Of a stretch of 64,000 bases of DNA, positions 35,937 through 45,188 are shown one piece after another (position 1 is the first letter of the stretch; each line of letters begins with the position of its first letter). Under the pieces are notes generated by a model. It ran no database searches and was not told where the DNA came from. It saw only the letters and a list, made by a program, of their open reading frames with translations. Both the position numbers and the translations under genes were made by a program. Source of the stretch: Microcella indica (GTDB lineage Bacteria; Actinomycetota; Actinomycetes; Actinomycetales; Microbacteriaceae); the NCBI RefSeq assembly GCF_013414345.1, contig NZ_CP058670.1, positions 2,521,349 to 2,585,348 on the forward strand, given 5' to 3'.

Positions 35937-35987
35937 GGTGCCTCCAGGGGGTTCGACGCGGCTTCGGTGCGCGGACTCGTGATCAGG

Positions 35988-36983
35988 CTAGTAGGCGAGT
36001 GCGCGGTCGACGGCATGCAGGATGCGATCGACGTCGGGCAGGTAGGCGCCCTCGAGCTTCGCCGGTGGGAAGGGAGTGTCGTAGCCGCTCACGCGCAGCA
36101 CGGGCGCCTCGAGCGAGTAGAACGCCTGCTCGGTCACCGTCGCCGCGATCTCCGAGCCGATGCTCACCGAGCCCGGCGCCTCCTGCGCGACGACGAGTCG
36201 GCCCGTGCGGCGCACCGACTCGAGCAGCGGGGCGTAGTCGATGGGGGAGAGCGAGCGCAGGTCGACGACCTCGATGCTCGTGCCCTCCTCCTCGGCGAGC
36301 GCCGCCGCGTCGAGCAGCATGCTCACGATCGCGCCGTGGCCTACGACCGTGATGTCGGTGCCGACGCGCACGACGCGCGACGCGTGGAGCGGGGCGCCGG
36401 GGTCGGAGAAGTCGACCTCGCCCTTGGGCCAGTAGCGGCTCTTCGGCTCGAAGAACATGACGGGGTCGGGGCTCGCGATGGCTTCCTGGATCATCCAGTA
36501 CGCGTCGTGCGGCGTCGCGGGGCTCACGAGCCGCAGTCCCGGCGTGTGCGCGAAGTAGGCCTCGGGGCTCTCCTGGTGGTGCTCGACGGCGCCGATGTGG
36601 CCGCCGTAGGGGACGCGGATGACGATGGGCAGCTGCAGGGCGCCCTCGTGCCGCGCCGTGAGCTTGGCGAGCTGCGTCGTGATCTGGTCGAAGCCGGGGA
36701 AGATGAAGCCGTCGAACTGGATCTCGCACACCGGGCGGTAGCCGCGCATCGCGAGGCCGATCGCCGTGCCGACGATGCCAGACTCGGCGAGCGGGGTGTC
36801 GAGCACGCGGTGCGCGCCGAAGCGCTTCTGCAGGCCCTCCGTCACGCGGAACACCCCGCCGAGCGGCCCGATGTCCTCCCCCATGAGCAGAACCTTGTCG
36901 TCCGCCTCCATGGCGGCCGCGAGACCCTCCGTGAGGGCCTTCGTCATCGTGAGCGTCTGCACGCCCGGCAGCTTCTCGGCCAT
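35988..36983 (-). CDS. bkdB: 2-oxo-acid dehydrogenase E1 beta subunit
   Basis: A 331-residue E1 beta: MGEDIGPLGGVFRVTEGLQ, FDGFIFPGFDQI, PYGGHIGAVEHHQESPEAYF are conserved blocks of the transketolase-like subunit. ATG 36983 follows GGGGGAGG and shares one base with the E1 alpha stop (TGATG). It forms the thiamine-dependent heterotetramer with the preceding gene's product. Confidence 0.92.
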   Translation of the reverse strand: MAEKLPGVQTLTMTKALTEGLAAAMEADDKVLLMGEDIGPLGGVFRVTEGLQKRFGAHRVLDTPLAESGIVGTAIGLAMRGYRPVCEIQFDGFIFPGFDQITTQLAKLTARHEGALQLPIVIRVPYGGHIGAVEHHQESPEAYFAHTPGLRLVSPATPHDAYWMIQEAIASPDPVMFFEPKSRYWPKGEVDFSDPGAPLHASRVVRVGTDITVVGHGAIVSMLLDAAALAEEEGTSIEVVDLRSLSPIDYAPLLESVRRTGRLVVAQEAPGSVSIGSEIAATVTEQAFYSLEAPVLRVSGYDTPFPPAKLEGAYLPDVDRILHAVDRALAY

Positions 36984-38098
36984 CACGCCTCCCCCTCGAA
37001 CGAGGCCTCGTACTGGGCGAGCCACTCGCGCTGAGCATCCATGACGGGATGCGCCTCGCTGTACACGTGGGCGAACATCGACGCGGCGGCGGGCGGCTCG
37101 AGCGCGAGCGTGCGGGCCCGTGCGTCGGCGGCGACGTCCTCCGCCTCCTCGGCGACGCTCGCGAAGAAGGCGTCGCCCTCGCCCTGCGCGCGCAGGTAGG
37201 TCTCGAAGCGGCTGATCGGGTCGCGCTCCTGCCAGTAGCGGAACTGCTCCTCGTCGCGGTACTTGCTCGGGTCGTCGCTCGTCGTGTGCGCTCCGATGCG
37301 GTAGGTGAGCGCCTCGATGAAGCGCGGCCCGGCGCCGCTGCGGGCCGCGTCGAGGTTCGCGGCGGTCACGGCGTAGCTCGCGAGAACGTCATTGCCGTCG
37401 ATCTGCACGCTCTCGATGCCGAAACCGCGTGGACGAAGGAACAGCGGGGTGCGGGACTGCACGCGCACGGGCACCGAGATCGCCCAGTGATTGTTCTGCA
37501 GGAAGAACACCTGAGGCGTCTGGTAGCTCTGCGCGAAGACGTAGGCCTCGTTGACGTCGCCCTGGCTCGTCGCGCCGTCGCCGAAGTAGACCATGACGGC
37601 CGTGTCGACGTCGGGATCGCCCGTGCCGACCTTGCCGTCGAAGGCGACGCCCATCGCGTAGCCGGTGGCATGCAGGGCCTGCGAGCCGATCACGAGCGTG
37701 TAGAGGTGGAAGTTGCCGGTCTCCTCCGGCACCCAGCCGCCGTGCGTCTGACCGCGCAGCATGGCGATGATGCGCACCGGGTCGAGGCCACGGATGTACC
37801 CGACGGTGTGCTCGCGGTAGGCGGGGAAGAGGTGGTCCTGAGCCTTCGCCGCGAAGCCCGAGCCCGCCTGCGCGGCCTCCTGGCCGATGCTCGGCACCCA
37901 CAGGGCCAGTTGGCCCTGCCGCTGCAGGTTGCCCGCCTCGATGTCGAAGCGCCGCATCACGCTCATGACGCGGTGGAACTCGCGCAACTGGTCGTCGCTG
38001 AGCGCGTCGACGTAGGGCAGGTACTGCTCGGTGGCGTCGCTTGCGACGCGCTGGCCGTCGGGAGCCAGCAGCTGGAGGGTGTCGGCCGTGTACGACAT
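36983..38098 (-). CDS. bkdA: 2-oxo-acid dehydrogenase E1 alpha subunit
   Basis: A 371-residue thiamine-diphosphate enzyme. The ThDP motif runs from YFGDGATSQGDVNEAYVF to LQNNHWAISVP; the regulatory loop region YRIGAHTTSDDPSKYR is characteristic of branched-chain E1 alpha (and related pyruvate enzymes). It opens the three-gene operon and probably acts on 2-oxoacids from Val, Leu and Ile to make acyl-CoA primers for branched fatty acids. Confidence 0.92.
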   Translation of the reverse strand: MSYTADTLQLLAPDGQRVASDATEQYLPYVDALSDDQLREFHRVMSVMRRFDIEAGNLQRQGQLALWVPSIGQEAAQAGSGFAAKAQDHLFPAYREHTVGYIRGLDPVRIIAMLRGQTHGGWVPEETGNFHLYTLVIGSQALHATGYAMGVAFDGKVGTGDPDVDTAVMVYFGDGATSQGDVNEAYVFAQSYQTPQVFFLQNNHWAISVPVRVQSRTPLFLRPRGFGIESVQIDGNDVLASYAVTAANLDAARSGAGPRFIEALTYRIGAHTTSDDPSKYRDEEQFRYWQERDPISRFETYLRAQGEGDAFFASVAEEAEDVAADARARTLALEPPAAASMFAHVYSEAHPVMDAQREWLAQYEASFEGEA

Positions 38099-38133
38099 GG
38101 ATTCCACTCTAGGCCCGCGACGCGCACGCCCGG

Positions 38134-39252
38134 TCAGAGGGTGCCAACAACCTCGCCGCAGATTCTGAGGAGGGTCGCGACAGACTCCTCCTCGCCGATG
38201 GAGACGCGGATCCCCTCGGGGGGGAAGGCGCGCACGACGAGACCGGCGGCGCCGAGCGCGTCCGCTATGCGGGATGTTCCGTCTCCCGTCGGCAGCCAGA
38301 CGAAGTTCCCCTGGCTCACGGGCACGTCCCAGCCCTGCTCGCGCAGTGCCTCCTGCACGCGCGCGCACCGCTCAGCGAGCACGCCCACGTTCTCGAGAAG
38401 CTCGTCCTCCACGTCGAGCGCCGCGAGCACGGCGCGCTGCGCGGCCTCGGTGACGCTCAGGGGGATGGCCACGCTGCGCGCCGCGTCGAGGATCGGCGCC
38501 GGTCCGATGCCGTACCCCACGCGCAGCCCGGCAAGTCCGTAGGCCTTCGAGAAGGTGCGCAGCACCACCAGGTTCGGGTAGCGCCTCAGCAGCGCGGCGC
38601 CGTCCACGGCGCTGGAGTCACGCACGAACTCGGCGTAGGCCTCGTCGAGCACGACGAGCAGGCTCGGCGGCACGGCGGCCATGAGCTCGGCGAACTCCTC
38701 GGCCCCGACCACGGTGCCCGTCGGATTGTTGGGAGAGCAGATGATGAGAACGCGCGTGCGGTCGGTGATCGCGTCGCGCATCGCGGGCAGGTCGTGCCGG
38801 GCATCCTCGGTGAGCGGCACGCGCACGCCGAGCGCCCCTGCCACCGTGACGAGGCCCGGGTACGCCTCGAAGCTGCGCCAGGCGTGCACCACCTCGTCCC
38901 CGGTGCCGGCGGCGGCCGAGATCAGCTGCGAGAGCACCGAGACGGAGCCAGCGCCGACGACGACCTCATCGGTCGTGACGCCGTGCCGGGCGGCGAGGCG
39001 CTCCCGTACGGCGAGAGCCGAGGCATCCGGATACCGGTTGATGTCGAGGTCGCGGATCGTGGCCAGCACGGCGGGGTGCGGCGGGAAGGGATTCTCGTTC
39101 GACGACAGCTTGAAGGCGTCTGCCGCGGCGGGCTTGCCCTGCTTGTAGGCGGGCAGTGCCACGATCTCGGGCCGCAGGCGCACGGAGCGCGCGGCCTCGA
39201 CGAGGGCGTCTGTGCTGGGGCCAGTGCTGGTCTCGGTGGGGGCGTCGGTCAC
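38134..39252 (-). CDS. Histidinol-phosphate/aromatic aminotransferase (HisC/Pat family)
   Basis: A 372-residue fold-type I PLP enzyme with [27 protein letters not shown] and the PLP lysine in [17 protein letters not shown]. Away from a his operon; in actinobacteria such stand-alone copies are often the phenylalanine aminotransferase Pat. Sequence alone does not decide between HisC and Pat. Confidence 0.88.
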   Translation of the reverse strand: MTDAPTETSTGPSTDALVEAARSVRLRPEIVALPAYKQGKPAAADAFKLSSNENPFPPHPAVLATIRDLDINRYPDASALAVRERLAARHGVTTDEVVVGAGSVSVLSQLISAAAGTGDEVVHAWRSFEAYPGLVTVAGALGVRVPLTEDARHDLPAMRDAITDRTRVLIICSPNNPTGTVVGAEEFAELMAAVPPSLLVVLDEAYAEFVRDSSAVDGAALLRRYPNLVVLRTFSKAYGLAGLRVGYGIGPAPILDAARSVAIPLSVTEAAQRAVLAALDVEDELLENVGVLAERCARVQEALREQGWDVPVSQGNFVWLPTGDGTSRIADALGAAGLVVRAFPPEGIRVSIGEEESVATLLRICGEVVGTL

Positions 39253-39333
39253 GCCCCTCAGCCTACGTCGCGTCGCCCGCGGTTCACCCGCTGCTCATTG
39301 CGGGGGTGGGGCGCGGGTGGGCATAGTGGAGAC

Positions 39334-39735
39334 ATGAAGCGATTCCTCGTGCGACTGCTCATCAACTCGGTGGCCCTGTGGCTCACCACCCTCATCGTCG
39401 CGGGGGTCGAGGTGGTCTCGTACGGCCCGCAGGGCGACACCCTCGCCTACGTGCTGACGCTCCTGCTCGTCGCCTTCATCTTCGGCCTCGTCAACGGCAT
39501 CATCGGCAACCTCATCCGCATCGTGGCCTTCCCCCTCTACATCCTCACGCTCGGGCTCATCGCCCTCGTCGTGAACGGCCTCCTGCTGCTGCTCGTCGCG
39601 TGGATCTCCGATCTCATCGGCTTCGGGCTCACGGTCGAGACGTTCTGGTGGGGCGTGCTCGGTGCGGTCGTCCTGGGTCTGCTGAGCTGGCTCATCGGCA
39701 TTCTGCTGCGGCCCATCGTCGGGCGCTCGCGCTAA
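39334..39735 (+). CDS. Phage-holin-family (4-TMS) membrane protein
   Basis: A 133-residue protein with four membrane segments and the conserved VNGIIGNLIRIVAFPLYILT core of the PF04020-type family. Despite the family name these are chromosomal membrane proteins of unknown role; there is no prophage nearby. Confidence 0.8.
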   Translation: MKRFLVRLLINSVALWLTTLIVAGVEVVSYGPQGDTLAYVLTLLLVAFIFGLVNGIIGNLIRIVAFPLYILTLGLIALVVNGLLLLLVAWISDLIGFGLTVETFWWGVLGAVVLGLLSWLIGILLRPIVGRSR

Positions 39736-39745
39736 CTCTCGGCAA

Positions 39746-41254
39746 TCATGGCGGCGGGATGCGCGTGGCCGTGAACCGCAGGACGGTCCCCTCCGCGCCG
39801 CCCCCGCCCGAACCCGGCAGGGCGTCGACGCGGGTGCGCAGCTCGTCGATCGCGGAGGAGTCCACGCGCTCGGCCGTCGCGCGGTAGCGGTCGAGGTCGT
39901 GCGCGGCGAGGGCGCCCGTCGCTCCCGCGGCGCTCGCGGTACCGGCGCGCAGCGCCTCGCTCTGCACGACGAGCGCCTCCGTCTCGCGACGCACCCCCGA
40001 CAGCCCCGGCACGAGGTCTTCCCGGTGCTCGATGACGATCGCCGGATAGTCGCCGAGCACGGGCAAATCGCCGCTCGGCGACCCGACCGTGACGAGCCCG
40101 GCCGTGGCCCACTGGCCCGACTCGGCCAGTCGCGTCGCGATCGCGCCGCCCTGCGAGTAGCCGGTGAACACGACGCTCGAGTCGGCCGTGGCGCCCGCGG
40201 CCTCGAGCGCGCTGCGCACCGCCTGCATCGAGGAGGCGTCCTGACCGGCGACCAGAGCGACGTTGCTCGCCATGTCCCACGGCTGCGCACCGCCGAGCTC
40301 GACCGTCGAGTCGGTGCCGGCAATGTAGACCTCGAAATGCGGGCCGGCGGGGCCGTCGTACCGCTCGACGCGAACGGGCGCGCTCGGGTCGGGAATGCGA
40401 TGCACGCGCTCGGCGACCGAGCCCGGCGCTGCGGACGCCGTGGCCGCGGGAGCGCCGCCGTCAGGTGCGCCGCCCGAGCGACGCAGGTCGGTGCCCGCGA
40501 GCTCGACCCGCACGGGTGCGGTACCGCGCACGCCGGCAAGCGTCGCGAGGCCGAGCACGGCCGTCGCCGCGCCGGAGACTCCCGAGAGCCCGAGGCCCGT
40601 CTCGCCGAGCGCGGCCACGAGAGGCGGCGGAACGCCGACAGCGCCGAGCGCGGCATCGTCGACGAGCGTGAGCACCCAGCGCATCGCCTCGACGAGCTGC
40701 GGCTCGCTGAGCGGCCGGTCGCCCCCAGGAGCCGCACCGAGCGCGGTCGCGACGAGCGCCTCGCGGTGCTCGTGCGGCAGCAGCCGCCAGCCCGCGGCGA
40801 TCATGCCAGCGCCGGTGAGCAGGCCGGGCAGGATGACCAGCCCGAGGCGGCTGCCGAGCCACCCGGCAGCCGCACCGTAGTGGGCGCCGAGCCTCTCGAG
40901 CCACGAGCCCAGCGTGCGCTCGGTCTGGCCGGCGACCTCTGCCACTGACTGCACGGCGGCGGCGAGCCACGCGAGGTCCTCCGCGAGGGTCAGGAGCGCG
41001 CGCTCGTCATGCTCGAGATCGAGCGCGAGGCTCGCGTCGACGCTGGCGCGCACACCCCGCACGCGCAGGGCTTGATCACTGCACACGGAGGAGGCCGCTC
41101 GCAGGGCATCACGACGCGCGAGCAGCGCTTCGGGCGCGACGACCGTCGTGCCTGCCCCGCGGATGATGAGCGGAGCATCCTCGGTCGTCAGCGCCGGTTG
41201 CGCGCGCGGTTCCCGGTCTGCCGGGGTCGTGACCGGCCATGCCGCCTCGGTCAC
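39746..41254 (-). CDS. Putative alpha/beta-hydrolase with helical N-terminus
   Basis: A 502-residue protein. The N-terminal half is helical (DLEHDERALLTLAEDLAWLA) with one hydrophobic patch (GLVILPGLLTGAGMIAAGW, about 145-165). The C-terminal half has a lipase-like nucleophile elbow VVFTGYSQGGAIATRL with later candidate Asp and His. GTG 41254 overlaps the stop of the small WXG-like gene (GTGA). The layout of a small helical protein plus a hydrolase resembles ESX-type secreted effectors; that is inference. Confidence 0.7.
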   Translation of the reverse strand: MTEAAWPVTTPADREPRAQPALTTEDAPLIIRGAGTTVVAPEALLARRDALRAASSVCSDQALRVRGVRASVDASLALDLEHDERALLTLAEDLAWLAAAVQSVAEVAGQTERTLGSWLERLGAHYGAAAGWLGSRLGLVILPGLLTGAGMIAAGWRLLPHEHREALVATALGAAPGGDRPLSEPQLVEAMRWVLTLVDDAALGAVGVPPPLVAALGETGLGLSGVSGAATAVLGLATLAGVRGTAPVRVELAGTDLRRSGGAPDGGAPAATASAAPGSVAERVHRIPDPSAPVRVERYDGPAGPHFEVYIAGTDSTVELGGAQPWDMASNVALVAGQDASSMQAVRSALEAAGATADSSVVFTGYSQGGAIATRLAESGQWATAGLVTVGSPSGDLPVLGDYPAIVIEHREDLVPGLSGVRRETEALVVQSEALRAGTASAAGATGALAAHDLDRYRATAERVDSSAIDELRTRVDALPGSGGGGAEGTVLRFTATRIPPP

Positions 41255-41502
41255 GGCGCCGCCTCGAGGCGGGCGGCGGCGCCGAGCAGGGCGTCGCTCG
41301 CCACCTCGCACGAGGCGGCGACCCGGCGCACGCGCCCGAGCTGCACGAGAAGGGCCTCCTCGAAGGCGCGCTGCGCAGGCCCGCGCCAGTCGCTCGCGAC
41401 CTCGCCCGGCGGCAGGCGGGCCACGAGCTCGTGCAGGCTCGCCGCGACATCGGCCATGATGCGCGATCGTGCGCGCAGCAGCTCTGCCTCGAAGGCCGTC
41501 AC
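41251..41502 (-). CDS. Small helical WXG100-like protein
   Basis: 83 residues from GTG 41502, preceded by GGAGGACA. Predicted as two helices around SDWRGPAQRAFEEALL, where WRG stands where WXG100 proteins carry Trp-X-Gly. Translationally coupled to the hydrolase gene. No ESX secretion genes occur in the window. Confidence 0.6.
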   Translation of the reverse strand: MTAFEAELLRARSRIMADVAASLHELVARLPPGEVASDWRGPAQRAFEEALLVQLGRVRRVAASCEVASDALLGAAARLEAAP

Positions 41503-41658
41503 GTGCTGTCCTCCCTGCCGGGTTGGGGTGCCGGGCGCAGGTGCGCCCCGCCATCGTGCCGAGCGCACGCGCCCCGTGGCGGTAGCTCGGGGAGCAGGGG
41601 AGGCGGAGGCGAGCGGACCGCGCGTGTGGAGGAGGGGGAACTGGGACACAATGGGGGC

Positions 41659-42183
41659 ATGAGCTTCGACCGGGTGCAGCGGGAGCCCGGTCTGTTCTGC
41701 ATCTGCTTCGTGTGCACGGGCAACATCTGCCGCTCGCCCATGGCCGAATCGGTCTTCCGCTCGCTCATCGACGCGCGCGGACTGCAGAACCGCGTGAGCG
41801 TGCGCTCCGCCGGCACGGGGGAGTGGCACGTGGGCGAGCACAGCGACGATCGGACGCTCGCGTCGCTGCAGGCACGCGGCTACGAGGGCCGAGGCCACCG
41901 CGCACGGCAGTTCGACGTCGACTGGTTCGACGACCTCGACCTCGTGATCGCCTTCGATCGCAGCCAGGAGCGCATCCTCAAGAACTGGGCGCCGAGCGAC
42001 GACGCCCGGTCGAAGGTGCATCTCCTCATGAGCTTCGACCCCGACAACGGCGGTGTGCTCGACGTTCCCGACCCCTATTACTCCGACGCCGCGATGTTCG
42101 ACACGGTGCTCGGCATGATCGAGCGCGCCTGCGAGGCGCTGTTCCGCCAACTCGAACCAGGACTTCGACAGGGAGCCTCATGA
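41659..42183 (+). CDS. Low-molecular-weight protein tyrosine phosphatase
   Basis: 174 residues. P-loop FVCTGNICRSPMAESVFRSL (Cys-X5-Arg) and the general acid in VPDPYYSDAAMFD identify the family. Cytoplasmic dephosphorylation of phosphotyrosine, arginine phosphate or small metabolites is possible. Overlaps purB by 4 bp (ATGA). Confidence 0.92.
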   Translation: MSFDRVQREPGLFCICFVCTGNICRSPMAESVFRSLIDARGLQNRVSVRSAGTGEWHVGEHSDDRTLASLQARGYEGRGHRARQFDVDWFDDLDLVIAFDRSQERILKNWAPSDDARSKVHLLMSFDPDNGGVLDVPDPYYSDAAMFDTVLGMIERACEALFRQLEPGLRQGAS

Positions 42184-43574
42184 GCCCGCTCAGCATCCAA
42201 CCCCTCAGCCCGCTCGACGGCCGCTACCGCGAGCAGGTCGCAGGGCTCGGCGAGCATCTCTCCGAGGCGGGCCTCAACCGGGCGCGCATCCAGGTCGAGG
42301 TCGAGTGGCTGATCCACCTCACCGACCACGAGCTGTTCGGGGCCCGTCGTCTCACCGCCGACGAGGCGCGCCAGCTGCGTCACATCGTCACCGACTTCGA
42401 CGACGCAGCGATCGAGGACCTCGCCCGGCGAGAGGCCGTCACGCGGCACGACGTCAAGGCCGTGGAGTACTACGTGCGCGACCGCCTCGCCGAGCTCGGG
42501 CTCACCGAGCTCGCCGAGCTCACCCACTTCGCGTGCACGAGCGAGGACGTCAACAACCTTGCTTACGCCCTCACGATCCGCGCCGCCGTGCGCGACGTCT
42601 GGATGCCGCGCGCCCGCGAGGTCGTCGCGGCGCTGCGGGAGCGGGCGCTCGCGCTGCGCGAGACGCCCATGCTCGCCCACACGCACGGGCAACCGGCCAC
42701 GCCGACGACCGTCGGCAAGGAGCTCGCGGTGACCGTCCATCGCCTCGAGCGCCTTCTCGCCTCGGTCGACGAGGTCGAGTACCTGGGCAAGTTCTCCGGT
42801 GCGACCGGCACCTTCTCGGCGCACCTGGCCGCCGACCCCGAGCACGACTGGATCGCAGCATCCCGCGAATTCGTCACGGGGCTCGGCCTCTCCTGGAACC
42901 CGCTCACGACCCAGATCGAGTCGCACGACTGGCAGGCGCAGCTGTACCAGCGCATCGCCCACACGGGCCGTGTGCTGCACAACCTGTGCACCGACGTGTG
43001 GACGTACATCTCGATGGGCTACTTCCGGCAGATCCCGCAGCCGGGTGCGACGGGGTCGTCGACGATGCCGCACAAGATCAACCCGATCCGCTTCGAGAAC
43101 GCCGAAGCGAACCTCGAGCTCTCGGCGGCGCTGCTCGACTCCCTCGCCACGACGCTCGTGACCTCGCGCCTGCAGCGTGACCTGACCGATTCGACGACGC
43201 AGCGCAATATCGGCGTCGCCCTCGGGCACTCGGTGCTCGCGCTCGACAACATCCTCAAGGGGCTCGGCGAGATCGCGATCGATGAGGATGCCCTGGCTCG
43301 CGATCTCGAGGGCAACTGGGAGGTTCTCGCCGAGGCCATCCAGACCGTCATCCGCGCGGAGGTCACCGCGGGGCGCAGCTCGATCGCCGACCCCTACGCG
43401 ATGCTCAAGGAGCTCACGCGCGGCCATCGGGTGGGCGGCGCCGAGCTGCGCGCCTTCATCGAGCGGCTCGACATTCCCGCCGAGGCGAAGGCACGGCTGG
43501 CCGCGCTCAGTCCCGCCACCTACGTGGGGCTGGCGTCACGGCTCGTGGACTACATCGAGCCGACCACCGAGTAG
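42180..43574 (+). CDS. purB: Adenylosuccinate lyase
   Basis: 464 residues of the fumarase/aspartase superfamily with signature GSSTMPHKINPIRFENAEAN and the catalytic His region LAHTHGQPATPTTVG. It acts twice in purine synthesis (SAICAR and adenylosuccinate cleavage). The N-terminus SPLSIQPLSPLDGRY is typical of the longer enterobacterial-type PurB. Confidence 0.95.
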   Translation: MSPLSIQPLSPLDGRYREQVAGLGEHLSEAGLNRARIQVEVEWLIHLTDHELFGARRLTADEARQLRHIVTDFDDAAIEDLARREAVTRHDVKAVEYYVRDRLAELGLTELAELTHFACTSEDVNNLAYALTIRAAVRDVWMPRAREVVAALRERALALRETPMLAHTHGQPATPTTVGKELAVTVHRLERLLASVDEVEYLGKFSGATGTFSAHLAADPEHDWIAASREFVTGLGLSWNPLTTQIESHDWQAQLYQRIAHTGRVLHNLCTDVWTYISMGYFRQIPQPGATGSSTMPHKINPIRFENAEANLELSAALLDSLATTLVTSRLQRDLTDSTTQRNIGVALGHSVLALDNILKGLGEIAIDEDALARDLEGNWEVLAEAIQTVIRAEVTAGRSSIADPYAMLKELTRGHRVGGAELRAFIERLDIPAEAKARLAALSPATYVGLASRLVDYIEPTTE

Positions 43575-43590
43575 CGCTGCGGAGAAGCCC

Positions 43591-43830
43591 TCAGTCGTGC
43601 GGCGTGTCCGGCGGCGCTTCGCCGTCGGCGGGCTTGTTGGGCGTGACGGCGAGCATGAGCATCGCGAGCACGACGAGGTCGAATACGAAGGTGCCGCCGA
43701 AGAACAGCAGCGACAGCACGAGGTCGCGCGTGACGAGGAAGGTCACGCCACCCAGGAAGGCCGCGACGAGCGCGGCGAGACCCACGAGTTCGGCGGGGCG
43801 CAGCTTCTCGCGCCGGCGGGGTTCGGTCAT
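43591..43830 (-). CDS. Small two-TM protein of unknown function
   Basis: 79 residues with two membrane segments (LVGLAALVAAFLGGVTFLV and LLFFGGTFVFDLVVLAMLML) and an acidic C-terminus (DGEAPPDTPHD). Overlaps the upstream membrane gene (ATGA), the third gene of a TetR-led operon. Confidence 0.7.
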   Translation of the reverse strand: MTEPRRREKLRPAELVGLAALVAAFLGGVTFLVTRDLVLSLLFFGGTFVFDLVVLAMLMLAVTPNKPADGEAPPDTPHD

Positions 43831-44414
43831 GACGCGGTGTGCTCCTTCGGCTGTGCAGTCCATCGCGCGCTCAGGCCCGCGATGACGAGGAAGACGCCGA
43901 GGACGACGGCGTAGGCGCCGAAGAACCCGACAGCGCTCACGGGATCGCCGACGAAGGCGAGCACGACGGCGAGCGCGAGCGTGCCGCCGCCGATCACGAC
44001 GGCGTCTCGGGCGAGCGCGCTGCGGTCGCGATGACGGATGCCCCACACGAGCTCGAGGCCTCCTGCGAGCACCGCGAAGCCTCCGATGAGGAGCACGAGC
44101 ATGCCGAGCCCTGCAGTCGTCGTGGTCGAGACCACCACGAGCGCCAGGAGACCCGCGACACCCGTGATGACCGCGAGACCGCGGTGGAGGAGCTTCAGCG
44201 GCTCGCCGCGCCGCATGCGCACGTCGGTGAGCACGAGGACGGCCGCCGTGGCGAGCCCGAAGGCTCCGAGCATGATGAGCCCGACGAGCGCGGAGTGGTC
44301 GGCGATGAAGGTGATGCTGAGCCCGACGATGAGGGCGGGGACCGCGCGCAGAACCGGGGCCAGCCAGGGAGAACGGGGCGCGGCGCTCACGTCGGCGGAG
44401 GGCGCGGTGGTCAT
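43827..44414 (-). CDS. HdeD-like multi-TM membrane protein
   Basis: 195 residues with six membrane segments in pairs and short polar loops; the fourth-to-fifth region GLELVWGIRHRDRSALARDA resembles DUF308/HdeD-type proteins. Function unknown. Coupled by 4-bp overlaps to the TetR gene before it and the small membrane gene after it. Confidence 0.65.
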   Translation of the reverse strand: MTTAPSADVSAAPRSPWLAPVLRAVPALIVGLSITFIADHSALVGLIMLGAFGLATAAVLVLTDVRMRRGEPLKLLHRGLAVITGVAGLLALVVVSTTTTAGLGMLVLLIGGFAVLAGGLELVWGIRHRDRSALARDAVVIGGGTLALAVVLAFVGDPVSAVGFFGAYAVVLGVFLVIAGLSARWTAQPKEHTAS

Positions 44415-45109
44415 GGGCCCATCGTAGAGCCGCGGGCCGAGAGGTCCCTGCGCGTGCTGTCCACGGCCGTCGCCCCCTGTCGTTTCTCCAAGCCGTCCAG
44501 CAGGAGCTCGAGGCCGACGTCGAAACCGGAGCCCTGGTGCTCGCCGTGGAGGACGATGTGCTCGACGAGGTACGGCACGTCGGCGTCGCGGAAAGCCTCG
44601 AGAGCGCTGTCGCGCTGCGCACGTTCGGCCTCGGCGTCGTCCGACGCGAACTCGATCGCCTGGAAGACGTACCCCTGGATGTACGCCTCGAGAACGTGGT
44701 GGGCGTGGAACGCCTGCTGAGGGGTGAACGCCGCGCGTCGCAAGTGGCCGAGCGACGCCTCGATGTAGGCGATGCGGGCCGGACCGCCGCTGCTCGCGCG
44801 AATGCGATTGACCCAGGGGTGGTGGAGCAGCACGACGAAGGCGGAGCGCGCTGTGCGCCGCACGGCGACGCGCCAGTCGTCATGCGGGTCGAGGGTGACC
44901 TCCGACCACACACGGTCGACGAGGGCATCGACGAGGGCCCGCTTCGACGAGAAGTAGTGGTAGACCGACATCGCCTCCACCCCGAGGCGGCGACCGAGAC
45001 CGCGCATCGTGAGCGCATCGAGACCCTCAGCGTCCGCGAGTGCGAGTGCGGCGTCGAGAACGCCCTCGCGCGTCAGATCAGCCTTCTCACCCGCTCGTCG
45101 CTGCGCCAT
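44411..45109 (-). CDS. TetR-family transcriptional regulator
   Basis: 232 residues. Helix-turn-helix LTMRGLGRRLGVEAMSVYHY (near residues 34-53) with FSSKRALVDALVDRV and a TetR_C-type ligand domain. ATG 45109 was preferred to GTG 45115 because AGGGG sits five bases upstream. It diverges from an oxidoreductase gene and overlaps two membrane genes, likely targets. Confidence 0.88.
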   Translation of the reverse strand: MAQRRAGEKADLTREGVLDAALALADAEGLDALTMRGLGRRLGVEAMSVYHYFSSKRALVDALVDRVWSEVTLDPHDDWRVAVRRTARSAFVVLLHHPWVNRIRASSGGPARIAYIEASLGHLRRAAFTPQQAFHAHHVLEAYIQGYVFQAIEFASDDAEAERAQRDSALEAFRDADVPYLVEHIVLHGEHQGSGFDVGLELLLDGLEKRQGATAVDSTRRDLSARGSTMGP

Positions 45110-45115
45110 ACCCAC

Positions 45116-45188
45116 CCCTGCTTGACAAATCTTACGGGATAAGTTTACGGTGTGCGTGCTGTCTTACATCGTATAATTGGAGGTCGTC
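45116..45188. promoter_or_regulatory. Divergent control region, TetR gene / oxidoreductase
   Basis: Contains TTGACA (45123-45128), the imperfect palindrome CTTACGGGATAAG (about 45133-45145) and TATAAT (about 45171-45176) directly followed by GGAGG and the GTG start. The palindrome is a candidate TetR operator. Promoter pairing is uncertain. Confidence 0.5.

Noticed and set aside
39334..39735. Phage-holin-family gene as a sign of a prophage
   Set aside because: The family is a common chromosomal membrane protein in actinobacteria; no phage genes surround it.
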